Of a DNA stretch of 64,000 nucleotides, positions 1-11,300 are shown in pieces. The stretch lies in assembly GCA_034509925.1 (NCBI GenBank), contig CM067534.1:1838501-1902500 (forward strand). The letters run 5' to 3'. This DNA comes from Hirudinaria manillensis (taxonomy: Eukaryota; Annelida; Clitellata; Hirudinida; Hirudinidae). How positions within the stretch are numbered: position 1 is the stretch's first letter; the number at the start of each line of letters is the position of its first letter. The notes under the pieces were generated by a model. It was given only the letters and a program-made list of their open reading frames with translations, made no database searches and was not told the origin of the DNA. The translations under genes were made by a program, and so were the position numbers.

Positions 1-110
1 GTCAAATAAAACTTTTAATTTGTTCTAATTGATGTTGTTAGACATATCGAATAAAATAATAATCATTTCGTCCAATGCACTCCAATAAATAAATAATTAT
101 GACACCCCTC

Positions 111-239
111 TTAAAGATATGACGAACATTCTGGCACGCTAATTCGCGTTTCCTGCCCAAACGTTTGAGCATACGTAATAAATTCGTTTCTAACTTTGTA
201 ATAAGATTTCATACTAGAATGATGAGTTTCAACAACAGG
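111..239 (-). other. Possible terminal coding exon, unidentified
   Basis: On the minus strand an open frame of about 40 codons follows an AG at 240-241 and ends in TAA at 111-113. It reads through KSYYKVRNEFITYAQTF and ISVPECSSYL, which looks less biased than random AT-rich frames. It could be the last exon of the secreted-protein candidate whose first exons lie at 1535-1820, but the phases do not join directly (that gene would need at least one further exon). Another open piece at 979-1105 (minus, acceptor at 1106-1107) may also belong. No family recognised. Confidence 0.25.
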
Positions 240-1534
240 CTTTTGTGTGAAACACAAACTTTCAAAACCGCGTGTGGTTGATGAAATTTAGGAAAATGGC
301 CAAACACTAACTTGCGTGAACACGACTTGGAAAATTGTCGTATTTATACCAAAAATAATTTAACCAAATATTTTACCAAAAAGTATGAATTTTAAAAGAA
401 TCCTAATTTTAGCGCTGAAATTTCACTTGCAGCCGTCGTACAAAAGTGTGACGTGATTCAAAGAATTATTACAATTATTATTTTTGTTGTTATTATTATT
501 ATTATTATTATATATTTTCGTTGTAATATGAAATTGATACAGGAAAATTTGTTCAATGTAAAATTGGCATTGAGATATTTTACAAATCAACTATGATGCA
601 AAACAGATGCATATAAATCAGTGTTGCAAAATCGTCTCAGAAGAGATCGTCCTTCAGTGGGAAGGGAATATCTGAAATATGAAAATTATAATGTTATCAG
701 GCGAGAACTGCTAGAGTCGTGTTTTTATGTCGTCCACAATATTGAAGTACCAACTTTAGATGCAATACTTTATGGTAGATTTATTATCATTAACGAACTT
801 TAGGAATGATTAAATTAGCCAATCTTACCGTGGTCTCTTTTAGATATTTTACTGGGCAAATCGGATGGAAGAAAGAAACCTGACATTTAAATATAAAATT
901 GATTAGAGATCAAGATCAAGTTCAGCTACATTGAAACAACCGTACAATGCTTCAATCAATGTAACACGTGCATAAGTTTTAGTCAGATGTGCCAAAATCA
1001 GCAAACATGTTCAGTAATCTTTTAGAGCATCTTTTAACCATTCTCCGTATTTCTAGGGCCGATGATCTCTCCATCGTCATGCGTAATTGGCCAATATTTG
1101 GCAAACTGAAATTGTTTACGACTGCTTTTTTTTAATATTAATCTTTGGTTAGCTAAAACTTACATTGAAATAAGCTCATTTCTTGTCCCTAGGATTCCTA
1201 AACCACATTTTTCTCAATATTTTACGAATAACGTTTGGAAATAAAATCACTCTAATAACACAAGTTCATATTCATATTGATTTCGTTAAATTAATTCAAA
1301 AATGCGGTTACAACAGTAGATTTATTTCCATAAGTTCTTTCTATCAGGTTAACTTGGTATGACATCAACCTTATTAGTACTACTAAATTTGAATCATAAA
1401 ACGCTTCTCAACTGGATGCAATAATTAAACATTCGGAAGCCTTTTAGCTTCAGAAAATTCTGAGCCTCTTTCAGCCTCATTAAATTCTTTAAAAGCTAAT
1501 AAAGCAGGGGAAGGATAACGTCACTTCAACAAAA

Positions 1535-1820
1535 CTAAAACATCGACTCACTGGGATTTCCACCAAAGTTCATTTCACTCATCAATTGATCCACCGGCAT
1601 TTTCCTTTCCCGCAAAGACAGGCTTTTGAAACCGTCTCGGACATATGCTTCAATATAGAGTAAAATTTAATTAAATCGAGCTAAATTTAAAGATCTTGAT
1701 GCAAACCTAATTTAAATTTAACTTACCTGGTTCGTGGAACCCAAGAGATAGGTCAACGAAGACTAATAAATAAATTAGGAAGATATTGATGTGGCTGTAA
1801 AATCCTCTTGATTTAACCAT
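1535..1820 (-). CDS. Candidate small secreted protein (two exons)
   Basis: Exon 1 (1727-1820) starts at ATG 1820, about 40 bases downstream of a TATATAA box on the minus strand (around 1860-1866). It encodes a basic start and a hydrophobic core (INIFLIYLLVFVDLSLGF), a convincing signal peptide. The donor GTAAGT at 1726 leaves phase 1. Exon 2 begins at 1647 after AG and completes the codon exactly. It reads YVRDGFKSLSLRERKMPVDQ and then stops at 1535, giving about 68 residues. A good donor (GTGAGT at 1551) lies just before that stop, so the gene may continue into exons nearer position 1. No family recognised. The mature part has a basic site (RERK) that could be a processing signal; that is inference. 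Confidence 0.45.
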
Positions 1821-2836
1821 TTTGCAAAATGTTGATCATCTCTTGAAATTTCGAAGCTCTTTATATAAGGAGATTCTAACCAATTTAAAAAAAAACAACT
1901 AAAAAAACAGTTTCTGGAAAAACTTCGAGATTATTTGTCTACATCTCGTCGCAGAAATATTAAATTGCTGAGATTGCATTTTCGCTGACCTTAATTAAAT
2001 TTCCACTCTCAAAGTGCTTAACTCTTGCAGCACTTTGAGATGGAAGAGGAATGTGAAAATTGAGACAATTGAATACTACACAAAATCGATATCGATAGAA
2101 TTACTATATTTCTAACACAATTTCATTTTATTTAATGACTCATTCTAATTGTCGAAATACATCTTGTTATATTCCCCCTCTGGTTTACTTTTTCAGATTA
2201 AAAAAAAGAAGTTATTACCATGGAGATGTTGCCGACCTTCACAGATCTGGCATCACTAGCGGGATGAGGACCACTGACGATTATTTGCCTACATCTCATC
2301 GCATTCCAAATATGCCACCAAATTTAAAAACTTTTAATTTTAGAGAATTTGGCGACGACAATTTGTTTCTCTTGATTCGTTTGACAATGTCAGGGGATTA
2401 TTATCAATACTTGGTAGAATTCCAATATCACTCATCAACACATTCAAATCATAAACTCGACAACCATAACAAAAACAGGGCACTGGCAGCAAGTAACCAA
2501 GTTTTATAAAGTTCGAAAGATGTTTCATAAAATTGAAAATTATCAATATTTAAAACAAGATGTTTTTCTTTTTTTGCCATCAAAATATTTCAATGAAAAA
2601 CAAAGCATTTTGAAATGAAACAAACGAAATATTTAAACATATGCTGAGTGATAAAGTAATATCTGGCTTATTAACTTAAATACCTGGCTAGTCAGTTAGG
2701 TAGTCAACAACAGCGGGCTGGACGATTAAGGTGGCTGGATAGCCGGCTGAAATCGGCGCCAACAGGATTTCGCTTCACGTTACGATTTCCATTTTTATCG
2801 AGATTTTAATTGACAATGTAAAATAGCCTGTTAGTT
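1821..2836. other. Intergenic, one short dispersed repeat pair
   Basis: No gene is supported here. A 25-base motif at 1929-1953 recurs in the same orientation at 2279-2303 with three mismatches, the trace of an old local duplication or repeat family. Open frames at 2135-2509 and 2340-2546 are not family-like and lack splice support. Confidence 0.4.
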
Positions 2837-3094
2837 TTAGTCAAACCATCCTCGTATCAATTCCAGAGATGATGTGGAAATCGGGGTGGAAACCGGTGGG
2901 CCACGCCGGTGAGGTCGTCCAATCCAGGTGTCTTCAAAGTACTCCAAAAAGGGTTGGCAATCACTGTCTTCGAGAAAGTCACTTAGATGCTCAAAAGATG
3001 AAATGAAATGTGATACAAACGCCAGAGCTGAAACCATCCACATCTTTAAAGAAAAGTCCTTGTCATTCTCAATGCGGTGCTGCATGCCGTACAA
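2837..3094 (-). pseudogene. MULE-type (FLYWCH-associated) transposase 3' fragment
   Basis: The minus-strand frame carries ALAFVSHFISSFEHLSDFLE followed by FLEYFEDTWIGRPHRRG. This matches the well-known C-terminal signature of Mutator-like transposases found next to FLYWCH zinc-finger proteins (ALAFVPV...FE.L.....FLDYFEDTWIGR.RRGRR). Only this end is present; no DDE core or FLYWCH finger lies nearby. Just after RRG the family-like continuation (RFHPDF) shifts to another frame, so the fragment is a relic of a cut-and-paste DNA transposon. Mutator-like activity in this genome is also shown by the nested element at 33176-36388. Confidence 0.6.
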
Positions 3095-4629
3095 TTGAAT
3101 ATTTCGCCTTAGGGAAATTATGCTAGTTTGCCTATTGATAAGTTCTGAACATTTTGATCAGTTCTATTTTAACTGGTCTTGTGGTCAATAAAATGGCGTA
3201 ATATATAAATTTGAGTAATGCTGGACTTAAGGGAGAATGGAATAACACAAAACACCTTGTAAAATTTGAGCTTCCTGCGACTAATAAAACTTGTAAATTG
3301 CATAAATATGTGTTTTTAGACTGCCCAATAATGATAGGATGTTTTTGCGTATGTGCTATAAAATTTATTTTACAAGGTTCATATGAACGCGCGATTAATT
3401 GGATGAGAGCATTGTGCCTCAGTTGATACTTTGACTTGTGATTTCGTCAAACATCGGAATGTTCTTTGGGACAATGCAAATTATAACAGATTTTCTCCAG
3501 TGTGATCCCTCCAGCTGAGGTATGGCCACCGAAGTTGACATACTGCAATATGTACTTATTTTGAAGGTTCTTTCATTTTAATTTATAATGAATAATTGTA
3601 ATTATTTTAAAACCAATTTTTACGAGAATTTGTGGGCAGTCCCTAGGGTCGTACGTTGGGCGTAGTTAAGTTTCATTAATACTAAACAGGGCTTACTCTT
3701 TTTGATTACTAGGATGATGTTTTATGAAGTCGAATGTGCTAAGGCGCAATTAAGTTTTGTTTCTTAAAATTAAAACAAATGATTGCAGCGTTTTACCAGG
3801 CAACGATATAGTTATCGTTATAAATCAGAAATTTAAGGTATATTAAAAATGGCAGTGAAAGATCATTTTGAGTCTCTTTTATTTAATAAGCGCAGCCCCT
3901 CCCATAACGAATATCAATCTGGATCTGATCGTAACCCAAACCATAGCTAACAATTAGTTTACGATGAATTAGCAATAGGCGGAGCTGAAGTCTGAAGAAA
4001 ACTATTAATAATATGCAAATAGGCAGAGATATGCTTGCTCCGATGTTTTGAGCGAAAACCTACAATACCCTACATCGCTGCTGCCATTAAAGAATCGTAA
4101 CCATCATAACCATTATAGAAGTGATGGGGAGTATTTGAAATCGTGATTTTTTAAATCAGAATCGTGAATTTTTATTTTGATTTTAAATCATTTTTGTGGG
4201 TGTGATTTTGAATTGATTTAAAAAAAAAAATTTTTTATGACTTTCAAAATAATAAAATAAAAAGTTTTTAAAAATGCACCACGACGTTGAAGTTGGCAAA
4301 CTTCCGACAAACTTTTTAAGTGCCAATATCTATGGAAAGGAAAAAGCTAGAATCAAAATTCTTTTTTTCTACAATAGAATTTCTCAAAAATACTGAAAAA
4401 CATCTTCATTGTGACCCTAGTGTTGTTTTTGCAAAACTGTTATATACATTTACTGGTCACCAACAAAGAAACTTTATTAAATTTTCCAATTCACATTAGT
4501 CTAAAAAATAAAAAAGAAGAAAGTCATTATGTAGAACTGTCCTGCCAGCTTAGTATCAAAATTTAATCGGTGCATGTTTTACATAATTATTCGTGATTTT
4601 CTTTAATATTATATGTAAAGAAAAAACCA
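3095..4629. other. Intergenic; AT-rich MITE-like sequence near 4130-4260
   Basis: No coding exon is supported. At about 4130-4215 there are alternating copies of AATCGTGAATTTTT- and ATTTTAAATCA-like words, typical of short AT-rich non-autonomous DNA elements, but no clean terminal repeats or target duplication could be fixed. The open frame at 3211-3426 has no family features. Confidence 0.3.
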
Positions 4630-5764
4630 TCAGGCATTTGCTATTTGCTGCATCTGAGATTTAATTTTGAAGTCATCTTTCACTAATTCTTTATCCAGAT
4701 CTTCAATGATTTTCTTCAGAAATTGTTTTTGTTCATCTCTCAAGTTACAATCACTGAAATATTTTATCAGATTCTGCACAAATGAAACACCTCCACCAAT
4801 AGCACCAACCAATGGACCACTAAAATATGAATAAAGTAGATTATTTTGAACATCATTAAGAATCCTCACAATGGCATCCACACCACATGTTTTGTTTTCT
4901 ACTGACAACACAGCAGAATATAAATTACGGATTGTTATGAGTTTATCCATCCTTGCTTTGAACTTTGATTCTATGTCTCGATGAAGGAGTTGCATTTGTC
5001 TCAGTCGTTTAGTCAATTCAGCTTCTAGGTGAACACAACGTTTGTGATCTTCTTCTTCAAATAATGCTTGGTCTGGAAATTCTGGCAAAACATGTTGAAA
5101 TATTTACAATTAAACTAGCAATTTAACACATGATAGTTTGTTAAGATAAAATAATTTCAAGAGAAATAATTTTCTATGATGTTACCCTTTTTAATGAATC
5201 TATTAAGTTTTTTCACATCCATTGGATTAAAAACACCACAAAGGCAGTTGAAATCAATGTATGGTATATCAACTCGATAACAAATTCCAGTGTCTCTCAA
5301 GTCCTTCTCAATTGAATCTAGACGTTCTTCACTTTTACCAAAAATGACTTCAAGTGCATGTCTTAGAGAGGCTGGAAATGTTTATTTAGGGTAGTTAAGT
5401 TATAAAAAATAACCATTACAAGCCAATTTATTTCCAATATTGATTTATTACCACCCATATTGTATTTGAATAGATTTATTCAAAACGAAATGTTATAAAT
5501 ACATATATAAATATATTTATAATTTATGTATTATATCATTTGTGCAAATTTAACGATACGAAAGTACCTACTTTGTTCTCTTAATGCGAGCAATTTTTTC
5601 TTTTCAACGGGATGCAGATCAATGGTTATATGATTTTCTTCCAAGTACTTTAAGTCTTTCACGGTACAAATTCCGTGACTTTCCAAGCACATTTTAATCT
5701 TTTTAATCGTTGGTGATTCTCTATCATCTCTGAAGATTTCTTTTAGTTTGGTTTCTAAATCCAT
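4630..5764 (-). CDS. Two SAM-like domains plus coiled coil protein (gene 1)
   Basis: Three exons, minus strand: 5572-5764, 5186-5371, 4630-5081 (276 aa; both introns phase 1). Exon 1 encodes a five-helix SAM-like unit ending EKKKLLALREQ. Exon 2 encodes a second unit, from SLRHALEVIFGKSEERL to PMDVKKLNRFIKK. Exon 3 has a charged coiled coil (EAELTKRLRQMQLLHRDIE), a glycine-rich hydrophobic stretch (YFSGPLVGAIGGGVSF, about residues 215-240) and a second charged helix. One SAM-like unit per exon with phase-1 joins is the arrangement seen in the first three exons of Arb2 copy B (27973-26893), so the two are paralogous. Gene 1 has no Arb2 part: its last exon ends in TGA with no donor. SAM-like and death-fold domains commonly self-associate, so a scaffold or signalling role is possible, but that is inference. 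Confidence 0.75.
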
Positions 5765-8312
5765 TTTTTTAAATTATCTAATAACATTTGACACGCTGGG
5801 AGAATAGAATTCCGAATTTACGATCTTCAAATTAGCTCTCAATGAGCATAACTCGAGAGCATAGGCGAGAACGAAACCAATTTGCTGATTATGGGAATTT
5901 TATGGCCGGAGAGTAGCTATTTCGACAATAATCTTTTATTAATTTTTTTAAATTTTAAATCTTTATCAGATTTTTATGTTTCGATAAAATATTAAAGAAT
6001 GAATGTTGTTGCGGACACTTTGTCGCGCTCATCATCTTCTATATAATTAAAAATGTAACTGTTCGTTATAAATGTGTGTTTGTATCATGTAAATGTTCTC
6101 TGAAAATACTTAACCAATTGCTTTGAAATTTTGACACAACATAGTACTCGATTAGACGAGTGTTTTTTTTTTATATAGATTTCATGTAAATGTCACAACT
6201 ACAACATATAAGAATATGTTTGTTTTTTCAAAAATCTTAATTTTATTCCACTTGATTTTGCTTTGTTCCATTTTATCCATATGGCTCTCAGTTAATTGCC
6301 AGGAAATTGAGCGAGATTAAAACATATATGTTTCCTTTCCGTTTGTCGATAGATACTTTCATGTAACTGTGCTTGGGAAATTCCCGTAACAATATCATAG
6401 ATATCATATTGTATCGCATTATGAAATACTTTAAAATAAAAACGTCAACGTTTACGGCTATTTCGATGTAAATTTTTCAGAATAATTTCCATGTTCTTGT
6501 ATCATCCCGATTTCATTTGAAACATTTTGAACCAGTTTTATCGAAGAATATATATATATATATATATATACTATAGCGACTCTGGTTTATTGCCACAAAT
6601 GTTCGCGAGAACGTTGAAAAGAGTCGTTAGATGTACTGCGGAGGCAGTTGGTAGCTGTCATAAATTTCCAACTGCGCTGGACTTTAGATTAATGCTTCTC
6701 AATTTGAGCGCGAGGCAACTTGGTGTGTCATGAGGATGAACTAAAGATGCCGACGCGGCAAGGCATCGGAACATGCAAATTTTGTTTGAACTGATACTAA
6801 TTGATGCATGTTGCTTCAAGACTAAAGACACGCTAATCTCAGTTGGGTTTTTTCGTAAGATTTTCGAACAGCACAGAAATGTTGGAACAGTTTACACTTT
6901 GCAAGGAACTTTTTGAAGCAAAAGGAGATGTCTTCAAATATTTTTCTACGCTTTTCAGCGATAACTGCTGTAGTGTGTTGTTAGTTGCATGTCATCTATG
7001 ACCGTCAGAATACGTGGTTTCACGGCATTTAGCAAACATAACAATCCACCACCTATTGTTTTATACATAGAAAGACATTTGTGAGTCTGTGGGGCTAAAC
7101 TGCAGTCAGTTTTAGATTAAGTCATTAAAAGTGTCATTGAAGTCCATCTAGTCGTGTGCACTTTCATGATCGAGTCATATTAATGCTTTTCATTTGAGAC
7201 TGGAAAGCAACGGGGACCCAACAAACCAAACGTTTCAGCACAAGAGTTGTTGACTTATGGAATAAGTTAGTTGAGGAGACTTTATTTTTCAAATTTAGTA
7301 GAAATATTTAAGTAACACTCCCATACTACCAAAGTGATAAGAATTATGTAAGTCACACAGTTAGACGATAGACGTCGTTGATCTGTTTCAGATCTGTAGG
7401 ACTCCCATCTTCTACTGCCAACGTTGACTGAACCTGCCAGATTTTACTTTGTCTCAAAAACTTTCTTCTTCAAAGCAATTGAAGGTCTTGAAGTTCTGTT
7501 TGGAAAAAACTTTCGGAACACAAATATATTTGATCGATGGCGTACCAAGGACTGCCCTTCCGAGCCAGGCGTCATTTTGAGGAAGTAAAAGTTTTTAAAA
7601 AAATGAATAAAATTCTATTCCAAAATGAGTTTTTAAAGTCATATTATGGTGCCGTCTTTGGCGCTTATGTTTCAACCACATTTTATGAGTCGTAATGGGT
7701 GAAAGTCTTCGATTAATAGCCACAAATTTAAATTTAGATCTTTGAAAACTAAATATTTTGATGGCTTTCCGGAATTTTGATCATCAGGATATCAACTGGA
7801 ATGGGCGGCGACAAATGAGTTGGAACGCCATTATGTTTAATGCTCCCATCTTCTAGTCTTCTAAAGTTGTTTTATGGTGATAATTGTGAATATTTGAAGG
7901 CTTATTAGACTTGAACTCGATTGACAACATATTTATTCTTATTTTAAACAGGTTTTGCTGAAAAAAGCTGGCCATTTGGAAAAGATTGTTTTTATTATTT
8001 CGCTAGATTAATTATTTGGTCTGGAATCCAACCAAGGTTGAAGCTGAAATAAATAAATTATCTTTAGACACTTCTCAAATAATTTACTAGTTTATTTTCT
8101 TTGATGAAAAAGATGTTTCATGTGATATGATACCTACGAACACCTTTTTGAACTCCTTGATGTAGATCTATTTTTAGATAATTTGTTTTGACCGATTGGC
8201 TGTGTTTACCTCTTTGTAACAATAAATGGACATCCGAAGCAATAATTTTAACGTTTTTTTAATTTTTTACTACTGTATTATTTATGTTGCAGATTAAGAG
8301 ATTTGCATCAAC
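5765..8312. other. Intergenic; Helitron-like 5' end and 5' UTR splice site
   Basis: From about 6036 the sequence TCTATATAATTAAAAATG followed by AACTGTTCGT and 'CCAATTGCTTTGAAATTTTGACAC' in split form resembles the conserved 5' end of many animal Helitrons. No matching 3' hairpin with CTRR end was found, so the element is unbounded. A (TA)n microsatellite lies at 6547-6571. At 8279-8292 a pyrimidine-rich stretch and TGTTGCAG, 20 bases before the transporter ATG, look like a 5' UTR acceptor, so its first non-coding exon probably lies within this gap. Confidence 0.35.
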
Positions 8313-11300
8313 ATGATTAACCAAAATATCAGTCTTAACGAGACGATGCTTTATGAACCTCTTTCATTTAGCAATACTACAATCAATTCACATTATTTCA
8401 AAAACGTTCGTAATACTTGTTTGGGGTCCACAATATTTTGTGCGATCGTACCGTTCCTTGTCTTAAAACTTAGAGTTTTACCATACGAAACTCCATATTT
8501 TGCACTTGTCGGTGCCACTCTGATGATTTGGAGTAATGTAGTCAGTCCAGGAGAATTTTTCAATTTAATGAGTTTGCAGGAATATATCTCTGGACTTTTA
8601 TTAATATTGGGGACCACAATTATTGGCGATTATTATTCTAGGGAGCAATTTTTTTCAAAGGCAGTTCGTCATCTGTTAAGAGAAGACCAAGCCTTCTCTA
8701 ATTATCTTCTTCGAATATCATGCATTTCCTTCATTGTTTCTATGTTCTTTTCAAGTGATCTGAGTTGTCTGGTATTGACTCCAATCATCTTCAAATGTTG
8801 GGAAGAACAAGAAAGAACTGAGAATGAATTAGAAACAATCGTTCTTTCCATCTCTACATCTGCCATCCTTGGTGGAAGTGCCTTGCCCTTTGGAAATGTT
8901 GCCCTGAGTTTGTTTGCAACCAGAAAACTTCCTTTGAGACTAAATATGAAAAGTTGTTTTCAGTACTTTGCAGCTCCTGCAGTAATTTGTTTCTGGTTAA
9001 ATTATGCTTTCCTGTCTGGTATCTATCACTTAAAGCACAAAAGAAGCTGCAAATATTTTCACAGGCCACGATTTTGCAGGAAGAAAGTTTTAAGTCCATC
9101 AAAAGAAGCTTGTCCTGATCATTGCCTAAATTCTTCTTTGAATGAATCTGTTCTCAATGATCTCTCTCACCATGGGCACAACTTGGGCCAGTTGAATGGT
9201 TCACTCATCAAAGATGACAAACATTTCCATCCACCAACGCTTGAAACCATTATTGAAGATGAAGTCCTTGTTCTCCCAGAAACACCCACCATGACCAAAT
9301 TGGATTCTAGTAATTCCTAGTTCTGATTAAATTGAATTAATTTCATTAACTTTAAAGTCATTCTTTACAAATGTCCTTTCATAACATACTTGAATCCTAT
9401 AAAATTTATCAGATATTTGGAGTAATTTCAATTATTTATATGTTTTTGGTTTGTTGGATATTTTTATGTAAGTTTTTAGCACCATTTTAATGTGGTTTAA
9501 GTACAGATCTATCGTAGGGTGCATGGATCCTATGATGTCCTGCATGAGACCTTCAATGGCTACTGAAGATTTGACAACTTTGGATGAAGAAACTCTAACT
9601 TCTTCATTGTCTTCTGGTCTTGCAGTCTCACAGCTTTCCAATGCCAGGAATAGTGAGGCCCATCTCATTGGATTTCATGGAAAGGTTTGTTGACAATAAT
9701 AGTCCTTACTAAGTTTGTGTCATTTTGCAATATTATTCAAGAATTTATTAGTGCTTGGTACTGTATTTATTGGTACTTTAAAAATAAAATAGATTAAGTA
9801 CTGATGCAAAAATATTGTTATATTCTAAAGTTGGTAGACTATTTGTTATAATTACAATGCCATTTACCAGAATATTTGTTCACGTTTTTTTTATTTATTA
9901 CTTTGCTGTATATTTTTAATAATTGTTTAAATTTGCATTTAATTGTTCCTATATGTATATAGGAAATGTTAAGTGAAAGAAATCAGACTTGTTGAATGAG
10001 AAGATGTTTGTTGTTTTGTTTGGATTTCCTTCTTTTTTTAATTCAAAACCTAACTGCAGTCACTTTGAAGCACGTGCAAAATTTATTTATAAATGTATTA
10101 AGTTTGTTTATTTTCAAATAATATTCCTTTTGTATTTCATAATTTCATAATTGTTTGATACTCTGTTGGGTGGTTGTGAAAGATTTACTTTGTTATTTAA
10201 GATGATTTAAAAGCAACTAATTCATAGGTTTAAGACATTTTCCGATTTCCAATCGAGCTGAGCTTGTTGTTGAAGAATGTCAGCATTTGGATCAAGTGAA
10301 CCACCTAAAATTTCAATTATAATTTATATCCAAATGATTGATTATATTTCAGAAACAACCACTGATTTTGAATTGGGAGGCCGGTTATTCGGTCGTCGGT
10401 CTTACGATGGTGCACCTGCTGAACCAAAATCAAGATTTCCACGAAGTGCAGGGTGCTAACAACGCCAGACAGAAAATGTTGAGGGCAATTCTCATCATTG
10501 TTCAACTGGCAATACTGTCTCTTCATTTCATTTCATCTTTCCAGCCATCTTGCTTAGATCCAGGTGATTTCCAAAAGAAGATATCTTGTTTATTTTGATT
10601 TTGTATCCAGTTTATACATGTATGATATTGATGTTAGCACAATTCATCATTAAACCTACCTAATTGATAATTAGGTAAATGATGATTATTTTCATGCTTT
10701 GATTAACATCACTACTTAAACATTATTTTTCTCATAATGTTGTAATTCCGATAATTTTCCAATTTAAATTATCGGCTGATATAAGTTCAAACTATAATTC
10801 TAAAATATATTAATATCATCATCATCATTCCTCACTATTTTCATCGGATGAAAATTGGGTGTGCTCGATGCAGTTGATACGATTATGTTGCCTGTTGATT
10901 GTTAAATTCATTTGTTTAAGCTTTTGAAAAATGGTGAAAATATGAAAAGAACCCAAGGATGATGTTCAGGCTATTAAGATTTCAATTGTCAACAATAGTT
11001 GTTAAAAGTATTAAAAATCCACATTATGTGAGAAGCATCTTCACTGATATGAAAGTGATAAGATGTGTAAAAACTGATGATTGGGTAATGGTGGAGGTTG
11101 TTGGAAACACAATGGAAATGCATTTTTTGGGCAGTTTATTGAAACATAAAAACATATTTCAAATAAGATTCAGGGGCAATGAAAAATTCTAACTTACATG
11201 ATGTGATATGATATGATAGATTTCTTTTAATTATTTGAAATGATATTTACTGCAAGTTATTAGTGTCTCATTGAATGGAATTGCAATAGTCCAAAAAGCC

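Noticed and set aside
2135-2509. Plus-strand frame of 124 codons.
   Set aside because: No family resemblance, no splice sites or promoter; expected by chance in a stretch this long.
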